This document shows, one piece after another, positions 10,830 to 22,140 of a DNA stretch of 64,000 bases. The stretch is from assembly GCA_958298945.1 (NCBI GenBank), contig OY282609.1, forward strand, positions 55,214,220-55,278,219. The letters are read 5' to 3'. Each line of letters opens with the position of its first letter. The first letter of the stretch is position 1. Below the pieces are notes generated by a model, which was given only the letters and a program-made list of their open reading frames with translations, did no database searches and was not told the DNA's origin. The position numbers and the translations under genes are program-made. This DNA is from Atherix ibis (lineage: Eukaryota; Arthropoda; Insecta; Diptera; Athericidae).

Positions 10830-12090
10830 AAAATTTTAACATTTTAATCCTTATTGCAAGACGCAAAGCCGCAAAGAAATTTTTCATCTTTTCTATTAAA
10901 AATATTAAAAAATTACTTTCTTTTGGAGAGGAAATAGGAGGAAATAGAATTTTTTTTTTGACTTTTTACCACTAAGAATGAGCTTTTGTTTTTGTAAAAA
11001 ACTTATAATTGTTTAGAAATAAAATAAAGTTTTTAATAAAAAACAAAAAAAAAAATAATAAAAGAAATGCGATTTAAGTGAATGAGTGCACATTACAAAT
11101 CCGCGCCCCCTTTGAATTTTCTATATTTCCGTCCCCCAAACGAATACTAATTTAGCAGTACTCACTCGGTACGTGCGCCAATGTATACTATTTTTACCAT
11201 AATTTCAGGGTAAGTGAAGTTTATAATTTAAGAGTTTTGTTTTCTTCTCTTTCTTTATTACCTCATATTTTTTAGTAAAGGTTAAGTACTCATATTTTGA
11301 TCTAAGAGTTAGTTAGCAAGTATAGTCGTAGTTTAGTAGTAAAAAGTCCTTTTACATATTTCTTCTCATTCAATGACATATTAACATTTTTTTTTTAAGG
11401 TCTTTTCAAAGTATCTTCTACATGTTTAGTTCCATAATATTTTTTTTTTCATTTTTATCATCAAAACACGTTTCACAATTTTCTGTCAACTTAGTTTCCT
11501 ACTAAACAGTAATGAACTTTATATGCTTCGTTTAATGTTACTCTTTTCATCCACAAAATTTGCTCCAGCAGCTTTTCTGAGGAAAACGGGAATTATTTTT
11601 TTTTGGTTTTTTTTTTGTACATTTTATTCTTTGATAAAACTTCAATTTGGGTCTCTAGTTTTCACACTTTTTAACTGAACTAACTTTTTTCTAGGTAACT
11701 TTCACTATATCAGAATAAGTGAGAAGTATTTATATTTATTTTATTCCCGCTTGCCTTTTTTGTTGTTTTTGTTGTTGTTATTTGAAGCATTAACTTATTG
11801 GAGAAAGGGGGGAATGGGAAATGAAAAAAGAAAGAATATTTCAAATTTTGTAGGATGAAAAGTGAATTTTTGTTGTTGTTGTTGTTGTTGCTTTTAGTGG
11901 TTATAAAAATTTATAAAATAGTAAATATTTTAAGTTTGAAAGATAATTTTAAAATGGATACATTTTTTTATTTTTATTTAAAGGCATACAAATTGGAAAA
12001 GAAACGAAGATTTTTTTTTAAAAATTATTTTCTGTTTTTAATGAAAATAATTTTGTTTAGTATTTTTCTATACTAAACAAAAAAATTTTT
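10830..12090. other. AT-rich intronic sequence, no gene
   Basis: T-rich tracts and a short (TTG)n microsatellite at about 11870-11892. The open frame at 11855-12076 begins in that microsatellite and is low complexity. Confidence 0.6.
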
Positions 12091-12094
12091 TTTT

Positions 12095-13361
12095 GTGTAT
12101 AACTTAAAAATGCGGGATTGACAACAGATGGCATAACTTTTACACATGGTTTGTGTTAATAATAACTCATATGGCATTTTGGAGGTTAAACATCTGTCAT
12201 TTGTTCTCGATTAGTCATTGAACGAAATAGTGTAAACAACAAAGTTTTTTTTTGCTTCAAAAATGTCGAATTTCGTACCAAAAAAGTCCCATTTGCGGGA
12301 AGTGTTGATTTACTTCTTCAATTTGAAGATTGCTCATTCGATTGCTCACCGAAGCTTATCCTGAATATGTTCTATCGATTTCAACGTGCGCGAGATGGTT
12401 TGTGCGGTTCAGAAGTGGTGATTTTGACACGGAAGACAAAGAACGACCAGGTCAGCCAAAAAAGTTTGAAGATGAAGATTTGGAGGCATTACTCGACGAA
12501 GACTGTTATCGAACTCAAGAAAAAATTGCAAAATCATTGGGAGTCACTCAAGCAGCCATTTAAAAACGTTTGAAAGCAGCAGGATTCATCCAAAAGCAAG
12601 GAAATTGGGTCCCATATGAATTGAAGCTGAGAGACGTTGAAAGGCGATTTTGCATGTCCGAAAAGCTGTTTGAACGGCAGAAAAAGAAGTCGTTTTTGAA
12701 TCGAATCATTACTGGCGACGAAAAATGGATTCATTACGACAACCCAAAGCGCAAAAAATCGTATGTGAAGCCCGGCCAACCAGCCAAATCAACGCCAAAG
12801 CCAAATATCCATGGCGCCAAGGTAATGCTCTGTATTTGGTGGGATCAGAAGGGTGTGATCTATTATGAGCTATTGAAATCGGGCCAGACGATCACAGGCG
12901 ACCTCTACCGAACACAATTAACCCGTTTGAAGCGAGCATTGGCCGAAAACGCCCGGAATATGCGACCAGACACGAAGCCATAATTTTCCATCATGACAAC
13001 GCTCAGCCTCATGTTGCAAGACCGGTTAAAAATTATTTAGAAAACAGTGGCTGGGAAGTTTTGCCTCACCCGCCTTATAGCCCAGAACTTGCCCCGTCTG
13101 ACTACCATTTGTTTAGATCAATGCAAAACGCCCTCACCGGAATACGCTTCACTTCAGAACAGGGCATCAAAAATTGGCTCGATTCATTCTTGGCCTCAAA
13201 ACCGGAGCAGTTTCCTTGGCGCGGAATCCATATGTTGCCAGAAAGATGGGAAAAAGTTGTGGCTTTCGATGGACAATACTTTGAATAAAATATATTGTAA
13301 CAATTTTTCAAAATAAACACTCAAAGTTTGCTAAAAATCCCGCATTTTTAAGTTATACACC
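12095..13361 (+). mobile_element. Mos1-related mariner, family 2, copy on plus strand
   Basis: The inverted ends are GTGTATAACTTAAAAATGCG at the left and the complement at the right (about 13335-13361). The length of about 1.27 kb is normal for mariner. The second copy, at 59236-60487 in the opposite orientation, keeps the TA target at one end; here the flanking TA pair is no longer visible. The transposase is related to Mos1 but is clearly a different family from the elements at 5.6 and 41.6 kb. Confidence 0.87.
12263..13288 (+). pseudogene. Mariner transposase (family 2), broken
   Basis: The start MSNFVPKKSHLREVLIYFFN is followed within about 30 codons by a frameshift. The frame resumes from 12330 through the HTH regions (GDFDTEDKERPGQPKKF; AKSLGVTQAAI) to an in-frame TAA at about 12561. 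After the stop it continues with RIITGDEKWIHYDNPKRKK (first catalytic Asp) and VMLCIWWDQKGVIYYELLKS. It shifts frame at about 12945, then carries FHHDNAQPH (second Asp), SPELAPSDYHLF (third Asp, DD34D) and ends GQYFE. All three catalytic residues survive, but stops and frameshifts make it inactive. Confidence 0.87.
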
Positions 13362-13427
13362 CAATAATTTTTTTTATTTTTTAATTTACTAAAATTTTTA
13401 TTAAAGTTTACATTCTAATAAAATTTC

Positions 13428-13507
13428 ATTAAATACGGAATTAATTCAATTTTTTTAATAAGAATGAAAATTTCTTATTAAAAAATTGTATTAATTCCGT
13501 ATTTAAT
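13428..13507. repeat. 34-bp-arm AT-rich hairpin between two mariners
   Basis: 13428-13462 and 13474-13507 are reverse complements (one mismatch and one extra T) around an 11-nt loop. It sits in the 180 bp separating the mariner ending at 13361 from the one starting at 13543. It could be a small foldback element or a remnant of one. Nothing is encoded. Confidence 0.75.
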
Positions 13508-13542
13508 ACGTTTTATGCTATTGGTTTTTTTTTTACTAGATA

Positions 13543-14690
13543 TAAGTGTAGTAAAAAGTAATCCATTATTTAATAATGTGTAAACGGTTGCACTAGATGA
13601 CGTTAGAAAGATAAGATTTCGTACTACTCAGTATTTTTTTAGCACGCGTCAAAGATGGACACCAACAAAGAGAAAATACGCCATATTTTACAGTTTTTCT
13701 TCGATAAAGGCGAAAACGCAAGCCAGGCAGCTGAAAATGTGAATAGTTTTTATGGTCCTGATACTGTAACAGCCAATCATGCGCAATTTTGGTTTCGTCG
13801 ATTCCGTTCCGGTAATTTTGATGTCAAAGATGCACCACGCTCTGGATGGCCAATTGAGGAAAATGTCGATAAAATAATGGAAATCGTCGAGTCCGACCGT
13901 CACTAAGCACTGTTTCGATTGCCCAGGAGCTAAACGTTGTACAAAAAACCGTTTGGAACCACTTAAATAAGACTGGATACAAAAAGAAGCTCGATGTATG
14001 GATGCCACACGAGTTACCGCAAAAAAACATCATGGACCGAATTTCCATCTGCGAATCGCAACAATATCGATCCATTTCTGAAGCGGATGGTTACTGGTGA
14101 TGAAAAGTGGGTCACTTACGACAACGTCAAGCGACAACGGTCGTGGTCCAATCGCGGTCACCCGGCGCAAACGGTGGTCAAGCCAGGATTGACAGCCAGG
14201 AAGGTTTTGCTGTGTGTTTGGTGGGACTGGCAGGGAATCATCTACTATGAGCTGCTCCCCTACGGCCGAACTCTTAATTCGGACATATACTGTCACCAAT
14301 TGGACCGTCTGAAAGAAGCAATCGCCCAGAAGCGGCCAGCTTTGGCTAATAGGAGAGGAATTGTGTTCCATCAGGACAACGCCAGGCCGCATACATCGAT
14401 AGTGACTCGCCAGAAGTTCCGGGACCTTGGTTGGGATGTTCTTATGCATCCACCTTATAGTCCGGACCTGGCACCAAGTGATTACCACCTCTGCCTGTCT
14501 ATGACGAATGAATTTGCAGGTGAAAAATTCACCTCAAGAGAAGATTGTGAAAATCGACTGTCCCAGTTTTTGCTAATAGGGACGAGGGTTTCTATGAGAG
14601 AGGCATTATGAAATTACCTCCAAAATGGCAACAAGTTATCGAACAAAGCGGTGCATATTTGACCTAAATCGTATCGTTCTATCTATGCTA
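13543..14690 (+). mobile_element. Mariner family 3, copy 1, right end lost
   Basis: The left TIR TAAGTGTAGTAAAAAGTAAT follows TA at 13541-13542 and matches the left end of the complete copy at 49023-50298. The right end is missing. Where the intact copy continues through its 3' UTR to the right TIR, this one is interrupted at 14689-14690 (TA) by an irritans-like mariner. The distal part is not found on the far side of that insertion. Confidence 0.85.
13655..14667 (+). pseudogene. Mariner transposase (family 3), broken, copy 1
   Basis: The ATG is kept (MDTNKEKIRHILQFFFDKG). The frame shifts at about 13903 after VESDRH. It continues as VSTVSIAQELN and shifts again at about 14053 after RISICES, a lesion shared with the copy at 49.2 kb. 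It then reads RMVTGDEKWVTYDNVKRQ (first Asp), VLLCVWWDWQGIIYYELLP, FHQDNARPHTS (second Asp) and SPDLAPSDYHL (third Asp, DD34D). A last frameshift at about 14570 affects the C-terminal 30 residues. The catalytic triad is intact but the gene cannot make a full protein. Confidence 0.87.
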
Positions 14691-15888
14691 CGAGGGTCGT
14701 TCAATAAGTCCTTAAAAAAAGATGGACAAAAACTGTTTTTTAAAGAAAAAAATTTTTTTATTTTTCAACATAATCTCCTTTTAGCTCTAAACACTTTCCC
14801 AACCGTTTTTCCAAAAATTTTATCCCGTCTAAAAAAAGGGATTTCGGAAGTTCTGCAAACTACTCATCCATTTGAGCAAAGACGTCCTCGTTGGAAGTGA
14901 ACCGTCGTCCGCCAAGCCATTTCTTCATATTGGGGAAAAGAAAATAGTCACTCGGGGCCAAATCTGGTGAATAAGCGGGATGCTGCAGCAATTCCATTCT
15001 CAATTCCACAATTTTGGCCATGGAAACAGCGCAGGTGTGCTGATGCAAGAGGATTTTTTTCTTCTTCAGATGGAGGCGTTTCTCTTTGATTTCCGTGCTC
15101 AACCGTTGCAATAACGACGCGTAATACGCTCCTGTTATTGTTTTCCCTTTTTCCAAGTAGTCGATAAAAATGATGCCCTGTGAATCCCAAAAGACCGTGG
15201 CCATTACCTTGCCGGCTGATGGCACAGTTTTTGCTTTCTTCGGAGCCCGTTCACCCTTGAAAATCCACTGTGATGACTATCTCTTCGTTTCTGGAGTGTA
15301 GTAGTGTATCCAGGTTTCGTCCACAGTGATATATCGACGAAGGAATTCGGCAGGATTGCGATGAAAGAGTGCCAACATAGCCTCAGAGTCCACTGCACGA
15401 TTGCGCTTATTCTCCTCTGAGAGCAAACGCGGCACCCATCTTGCCGAAATTTTTTTCACAGACAATTTTTCATGCAAAATTGATGCGACTGTACCTTGTG
15501 ATATGCCCGTGGCCTCAACTAATTCGCGCACTTTAATTCGCCGATCGTTTAAAATCAGATCGTGGATTTTGTCGATGATTTCAGGAGTAGACACCTCAAC
15601 TGCGCGTCCTTAACGATGTTCATCTTTGTGGATGAACGGCCACGTTTAAATTCATTCACCCAATTGTAAACTATCGCAAACACAGGTGCAGATTTGCCAT
15701 GAACTGCATCCAACTCGGCTTTGATTTCTTTCGGGCTTAAGCCTTTCAAATGGAGATGTTTGATGACAGCCCTAAACTGGCTTTTTTCCATTGTTATGCA
15801 CAAATAAATGTCGTTAACTTTAATCGACGATAGAAATTGACCTACGCTATGGATCGACAGCTTTCCTGTCAATAATGCTACTTACAAA
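14691..15888 (-). mobile_element. Irritans/Himar-like mariner, copy A, nested in the previous mariner
   Basis: The left TIR CGAGGGTCGTTCAATAAGTC follows TA at 14689-14690, inside the 3' UTR of the family-3 mariner. Compared with copy B (25995-26879), homology at the right stops near 15888, before the terminal inverted repeat. About 60 bp including the right TIR is therefore gone, together with the rest of the host mariner. Confidence 0.85.
14750..15791 (-). pseudogene. Irritans-like mariner transposase, broken, copy A
   Basis: Starts MEKSQFRAVIKHLHLKGL, with two HTH regions (FATVYNWVNEFKRG type; GISQGTVASILHEKL). A 1-bp deletion near 15617 shifts the frame. It continues through RRYITVDETWIHYYTPETK (first catalytic Asp) to an in-frame stop at about 15277. 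It resumes at GKVMATVFWDSQGIIFIDYL. Next to 15040, a 15-bp in-frame deletion relative to the other copies removes DNARV, including the second catalytic Asp. The third Asp is present in SPDLAPSDYFLFPN. Confidence 0.85.
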
Positions 15889-16723
15889 TTATATTTTGAT
15901 ATATTTTTTTAATTTTTAGAAGGTATTTTAAAAGCTAAAGAGGTGGTGCCATAAAAAAATTAATGGAAAATAAGAAAAAAATAAAATTAACTAAATTTCT
16001 TATCGAAAAGATTACTCTTCATAATTTCCTCCTTTGAAATCTTTTTTACAAAAGAATTTTCTCATCTTTCTAATATAATTCTTATATAATTATGATAAAA
16101 ATAAAAATACTTTAATTTACCTAAAAAGAAAAATAACTGAAAAAAAAATTTGTGTAAAATTCAAATATTATTTTTTTTATATTGCATACACGTATTTGTA
16201 ATCGAACACTTTGGTTTAGTGATCATTTGTTTACAGCAAAATCACCCTTTTCGAATTAAAATGAAGTGATTCGATATGATTTCTGTCATTAGAAATATTG
16301 TATAATTCGAAGAGTTAATTATTAGTGAGAATAATCATAATAAAAACTAAATTGTAACCCCCCCCCCCACTCCCTTTCAACTAATTTTCCTTAGCCAATT
16401 ATTCAATAAAAGCATATAAAGCCTTAACAATTAAAATTAAATTCCATCACCACTTTTTGCTCTTAGCTCTTAAATTTAGGCTATCATCAAATAAGTTCAT
16501 ATATTTTTTTTTAAATTATAACAGAGAAATAAATTCTCCATTTAAATATAGAAATGCAAATCCGCAACCACCCACAATTATTTAAAGCAAAAATCAAAAT
16601 TATTATTGACAAAAAAAAAAAAAAAATTACCCAAAAACCAAAATATACGAAATTCTGATGAAAATAAAAATCCAAGAATTGAAAAAATCGAAATTAAAAA
16701 AAATTATCAAGTTAGGGACCGAC
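15889..16723. other. AT-rich sequence just downstream of the distal alternative exon; no gene
   Basis: No coding signal. It includes a C9-type homopolymer at about 16360 and A-rich tracts directly after the exon donor (about 16610-16627). It lies immediately 3' of the 16724-16914 exon in transcript sense, so splicing elements could sit here, but none is recognisable by eye. Confidence 0.5.
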
Positions 16724-16914
16724 CTTGCTTTAATCGAAACCACCTTTCCACCAACTGGCATATTTTCCTTGACGTATATTGGCCCGTACACAGTATGATC
16801 CCAAACTGGTGGATTATTTGCCCTATCAACGACATCGATTTGCACTTCAACCGTACGTGAAAGGGGCGGATACCCTTTATCTTGGGCCATTGCCTCTAAT
16901 TTATACGTTTCACG
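16724..16914 (-). CDS. CadN: N-cadherin alternative exon, distal version (exon-7-type)
   Basis: A 191-nt exon, acceptor ACAG|CGTGAA and donor GCAAG|GTCGGT. It encodes RETYKLEAMAQDKGYPPL... through VDVVDRA-like linker residues (IDVVDRANNPPVWDHTVYG) to VKENMPVGGKVVSIKA, the end of one cadherin repeat and the start of the next. The DxNxPP-type linker binds calcium in cadherins. The frame joins perfectly to the upstream exon ending KKPLD (40238) and leaves phase 2, exactly like the sister exon at 22878-23068. CadN is a neuronal adhesion receptor of axon membranes. The acceptor is preceded by A-rich rather than pyrimidine-rich sequence, and the donor is poor at +3/+4, so recognition may need help. 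The match to the Drosophila protein is from memory of the family. Confidence 0.93.
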
Positions 16915-17039
16915 CTGTTGTTTGTTCATTTTATATTTTTAACAATTATTTTGGGCAATTTTTAGTGGTTTTTTTTTTAATCAAATGATATTAAATAAAC
17001 GATTTTCAATTTAAGTAATAAAATAATTAAAATAATTGA

Positions 17040-18890
17040 AAATTATTTTTTTGTTGGAAAAAATAAAATGAAAATATTTATAAAAAAATTGAAAGACGGA
17101 AAAAAAATATTGTTTAACAGAAAAGTTGACAAACCAAAATGTTGAACAACAATAAAAGAACAAGATTAATGGAAAAATAGAAAGTTTTTTAACAAAAACA
17201 AAAAGTTGATTAACAGAAAATATGTTTATTCACAAATTATTTAATAAGCAGAAGAAAAAAAATTTTGATTTGGAAATGAAAGTTAACCAATAGAAAAGTT
17301 GAACAGCAGAAAAGTTGATCAACAACAAATAAAAGTTTATACAGAAAGAATGTTGATAAACAAAAAAAATTAATTGATAAAAGATTTGACAATGAAAAAT
17401 TTGATTATATAGAAAGTTACCAAAAAGAAGTTGAATGGTAAAAAAATTGATCAACAAAAAAAAGTTGATTAACAAAAAAAATTGATTAACAAAAAAAAAA
17501 TTGATCAACAAAAAATATTGATTACCAAAAAAAGTTGATCAGCAAAAAAAATTTATTAACAAAATTGGAAATGAGAAAATTTGATAAATAAAAAATATTA
17601 TTTGTCAAAAAAGTTAATCACCAAAAAAAAGTTGATTTACAAAAAAAAATTGATCAACAAAAAGAATTGATCAACAAAATTAGAAATAAAAAAAATTGAT
17701 AAACGAAAAAATTCATTTGTTAACAAAAGTTTATCAACAGATATGTTGATTTATAAAAAAGTTAATGAAAAAGTTTGGTTAACAAACCAAAGAAACGTTG
17801 ACAAAAAAATGTTGAACAGCAAAAAAGTTAAACAAAAAAAAAAAAATTAATGGAAAAATAGTTTTTTAACAAAAAAAAAGTTAATTAACAGAAAATATCA
17901 ATCAACAAAAAAAAATTTATTAACAAAAAAGTTGATCAACAAAAAAAAAATTGATTAACAAAATTTGATCAACAAAAAAAATTGATTAACAAAAGTTGAT
18001 CAAGAAAAAAAATTTGTTAACAAAATTAGAAATGCGAAAATTTGATAAACGAAAAAATTTATTTGTTAAAATAAGTTGGTCAACAAAAAGAAATTGATTT
18101 ACAAAAAAAAATTGATCAACAAAAAAAATTGATCAACAAAAAATATTGATTTCCAAAAAAAGTTGATCAACAAAAAAAATTTATTAACAAAATTGGAAAT
18201 GAGAAAATTTGGTTAACAAAAAAATGCATTTGTTAAAAAAAGTTGATCAACAAAAAAAAATTGATCAACAAAAAATATTAATTTCCAAAAAAAGTTGATC
18301 AACAAAAAAAAATTTATTAACAAAATTGGAAATGAGAAAATTTGATAAACGAAAAAATTCATTTGTTAAAAAAAGTTGATCAACAAAAAGAATTGATTAA
18401 CAACAAAAAAAGTTGATCAACAAAAAGAATTGATCAACAAAATTAGAAATAAAAAAAATTGATAAACGAAAAAATTCATTTGTTAATAAAAGTTGATCAA
18501 CAGATATGTTGTTTTATAAAAAAGTTAATGAAAAAAGCAAAAAATGTTAACCAAAAGAAACGTTGACAAAAAAATGTTGAACAGCAAGAAAGTTAAATAA
18601 AAAAAAAATAGATTAATGGAAAAATAGAAAGTTTTTTAACAAAAAAAAAGTTAATTAACAAAAAAAAATTTATTAACAAAAAAGTTGATTAACAAAAAAA
18701 AAATTGATCAACAAAAAAAAATTGATCAACAACAAAAAAAGTTGTCCAAAAAAAATAAATTTATTTAACAAAATTAGAAATAAAAAAAATTAATTTAAAA
18801 AAAAAACGAAAAAATTCATTTGTTAAAAAAGTTGATCAACAACAAAAAATATGATTAACAAAAAAATTTGATGTAAAATACAAAATTTCG
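17040..18890. repeat. Degenerate satellite-like array rich in TTGATCAA palindromes
   Basis: About 1.85 kb is built of short units of the type GTTGATCAACAAAAAAA and ATTGATTAACAAAAAA. Longer recurring modules are inserted: GGAAATGAGAAAATTTG near 17562, 18194 and 18330; TTGATAAACGAAAAAATTCA near 17695, 18340 and 18458; and ATGGAAAAATAG near 17169, 17851 and 18615. The last of these gives a higher-order period of about 0.7 kb. The core GTTGATCAAC is a perfect 10-bp palindrome. In transcript sense the array is U-rich with repeated GUUGAUCAAC. The long minus-strand open frame at 17230-17511 is only a translation of this repeat. Confidence 0.88.
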
Positions 18891-21800
18891 ATACACAAAC
18901 AATGTTGATCGCATATTGAACATAAAAATTGACCAAAATTATTTTATAATATTTATGTACAAAAACACGTACACATAAATAAACAGTCGTGAATGTATTT
19001 GTTGATGTTTAGTTACAAACGGTTCAGATCATGTGCAAATATCGTTGTTTTTATTAACAAATCAATTTCGATGATTTTTTTAAACAAATTTTATAATTTA
19101 TTTATTTATTTAAAAAACAGTATGCGATGAGTATGCATAGTGTGTGACGTGTTTGTGGTTGTGGCAGTTGATAGCAATCGTAGAACAGTTTTTGTTGACG
19201 GCAATTGTTGATAGTTTAGATGACGGCATTTGTTGTTCATTATCATTTTATTACCATTTAAATGTTTTGATTTTATTATTCATTAGTGTGGCCCCACACG
19301 ATGTCCATTTAATATTCAGTTTAATTTTTATATAAAAATTTTCATAACATTCGCATTATTTATGTTATTTGGTTTTTGTTTTTTTTTCGATTGAAAATTG
19401 CACACAAATCATTGTTATTTTCATCATCAAAATCAGATCCATTCAACAGGAAGGTGAGGCAAAAATTTGTAAAAAAAAAAAAAACAATGACAAAAAACAA
19501 ATTTTCAATTAGAAAATGATTTTTTTTCTTCTCTTAAATATAAAAAGTTCAATTCTTATTTGAATTTTTCTAATCAATCAAAATAAAATTTCTTCTCGTA
19601 TTTTTCTTTAAATTAAAACAAAAATTTTTAAAGAAAAAAAAATTTTCTTCTTTTTTTCTTTTATAAAAAAAATATTTACAAAAAAAAAAAAAAACTTCAT
19701 ATGCTGTGGAAAAATACGAAAATTTTTTGATTTAATAATCAAAAAAAAAAAAAATAATGATGGTCAAAAAAATTAGGATTTTTAATTTTGTTTTTTTTTC
19801 ATACAAAAATTATGGTTTATAGTTTTTTTTTCTATATTTTTAAAATAATTTTTTTTCTATTATTATTCCAATTAAAAAGTAATCGCGCACGCACACTTAT
19901 TACCAATACATTTGCATCATTATACACACTCACGCAAATAGACACAACAGACTGGCAAAAAATTATATGTTTTCACACATAAAAATTATATTAGAAAATT
20001 CAAAATAAATTTTTTACTATATAAATCACAATAAATTTAAACAAAAAAAAAAAACCAAACTAAAATATGTTTTTTTTTTTGTTTTAAATTTTCCTATATT
20101 TTTTTTTTAGAAAAACAAATTTTTATTTTTCGATATTATTTTCGAAAAAAAGGACATTTTTCAGATAGCATTTTTAGAGAAAAATATTTTCTGATTTCAA
20201 TAAAATTCTCTTCCAAAAAAGGCTTCAATGCGTATTATTTAAAATATTTGCAAAAAAAAAGAAAGCAAATAAAATCAAAATTTAAGTTAGAATATCAACA
20301 AAAAAAAAACTGCCACCAAATAGACACACCTGTGTGTTCCCTTATCCAATTTTAAAGGAAATAAAAAATAAGAAAATAAGAAAATTATTAATTTTCAGAT
20401 AAACGAAGAATCAAACCGTATAAAATTAAAAATAAATGTTATTTTGGTAAATAAAAATAAACCCCATCTTTAATCATTATCGTTAATTAGAAAAAAAAAA
20501 TCCCTTAAAAACTTTATATAAAAAAAAATGTTTTATTTTTACTGTTTTAATAAGTAAATTATACTACGAGAAACGAAATAACAATTTTTTCTTTTTTAAA
20601 TCTTTTCTATGGTCCCTTCCCCAACTTCTGAAAATTCTACTTGTTTTCTTAATTACCATTTAATAAGATTATTTCGAGGCATTTACTATAAATAACCTTT
20701 TTTATTCTTACAAATTAATTTAAAAGAAAAGAAAAACTTTTTTTAAAAAAAATAAAATAAACAAAAATTCATATTCGAATGTCGCCTACTGGTCCCTCTA
20801 TTGATATTTTCTCATTCAAAAAAAAACATAATGCACTATTATTAAATATATTTTTTTTATTGTTTATTTTAAAAATTAAAATTTATGCAAAAAGCTACAA
20901 GATTTAAAATATTGTTGTAATAAAAGAAAGAAAAAAATTATTGTACATTCTTAAAACAAGCTTTACACAAAAGTGTGATGGGCTCCTTTTTCTGATTTTC
21001 TTTTTTTTTAAATAGAAAATATAATTTGTGGTGTGTTGTGAAAAATGGGGTAAAAAAAAATTTGGTAATTTATGCTATTTTTTTTTTTAACAATAAAACG
21101 GATTTTTTTTTATAACTAATAATTGAATAATAAAATTTCCAGCATAAATTAACAAAATTGCATTGATTTCTTTTAAATTGTCTTTAATACTTTTACACAT
21201 ACTACGAGTATATATAAAATTTATGTATTAGAGGGGGGATGTTCTATGAATAAAATGGAGAAAAAAAACGCGTTGCATTAACAAAATTTACCATAAATTA
21301 GCTCTTCGGATGGAAGAGCTCTCATGAAATGAAATAAAACAAAATCTGAAAATAATTTTTATTCTAGCATAGCAAAATGAAAATGAAAATGCTCTTAAGG
21401 ACGACACGTATACAAATATTGATATTTTTTTCTAAGGATAATATTAAATATTATTTATTATATTTTTCTTCTAAAAAATAAAAAATTTAAGTAAAAATAA
21501 TTTTTTTTGTGCATGTTTTTTTTTTAAATTTATATTTTTAGTTTCCTACAACCCCTTCCCCTCCCCTCCCCCTACATTATTAAAATAATAAATTCGGGCA
21601 AAAAATTAAAAAAAAAAGAATTTAACAAAATTATGTCCCCACCAATTTTCGAATACTTATCTTCTCTAAGTTTTATTTGATAAAATATAGTCTTTTCCCC
21701 ATCAAATTTTCAAACTAAAAAGAACCTTTTCCATCATAAATCACATTTAAATCATCATCAAAATAAAAAAATAAAATAAAAAAACAATTTTTAAAAAAAA

Positions 21801-21999
21801 TCATATTCCCTTTAACAACAAGAAAAAAAAAGAAAAAAAGAAAGAAATTTTCCCCTAAACCCAAAAATCGTTTCTACATAAAAAATTTCCCAGCCTAAAT
21901 TTTTCATACTTAAAAAAAAAAACTCTAATTATTATTATTTGTATAAAATTTTTAATTAAAAACAAAATAATTTTTTATTTTAAAAAACTCACTTGTTTC

Positions 22000-22140
22000 G
22001 TTTCGTGCATGTAGAAAGGGCGAAAAAAAAACAACAAACAAAATTTCAAACCCTTTAAGTCCGGAGTAGTACCGTGCCCGCCATTTGCAAAAATCAAAAT
22101 TCAAAGTCGGGTCCCCGGTTCGTCTTCGGTTTTTATTTTT
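22000..22140. other. GC-richer patch within the inter-exon intron
   Basis: A short block with unique, less A/T-biased sequence (for example GTCCGGAGTAGTACCGTGCC near 22060 and GGGTCCCCGGTTCG near 22110) in otherwise extremely AT-rich DNA. It lies about 740 nt downstream, in transcript sense, of the proximal alternative exon. It has no coding content. Confidence 0.35.

Larger units (their letters stand above)
1..16723 (-). other. CadN: CadN intron downstream of the alternative exon pair (3' end outside window)
   Basis: In transcript orientation this follows the donor of the distal alternative exon (AAG|GTCGGT at about 16724/16723) and runs off the left edge of the window. No cadherin-like reading frame is present in it. 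It is packed with transposon remnants, listed separately, on both strands. It is intronic only by inference, because the next cadherin exon lies beyond position 1. Confidence 0.75.

Noticed and set aside
11855..12076. 73-codon open frame starting with a Leu run
   Set aside because: It starts in a (TTG)n microsatellite and continues in A/T homopolymers. It shows no domain and no codon bias.
17230..17511. 93-codon minus-strand open frame, rich in Phe, Leu, Ile and Asn
   Set aside because: It is a translation of the T-rich satellite-like array; the composition is explained by the repeat.
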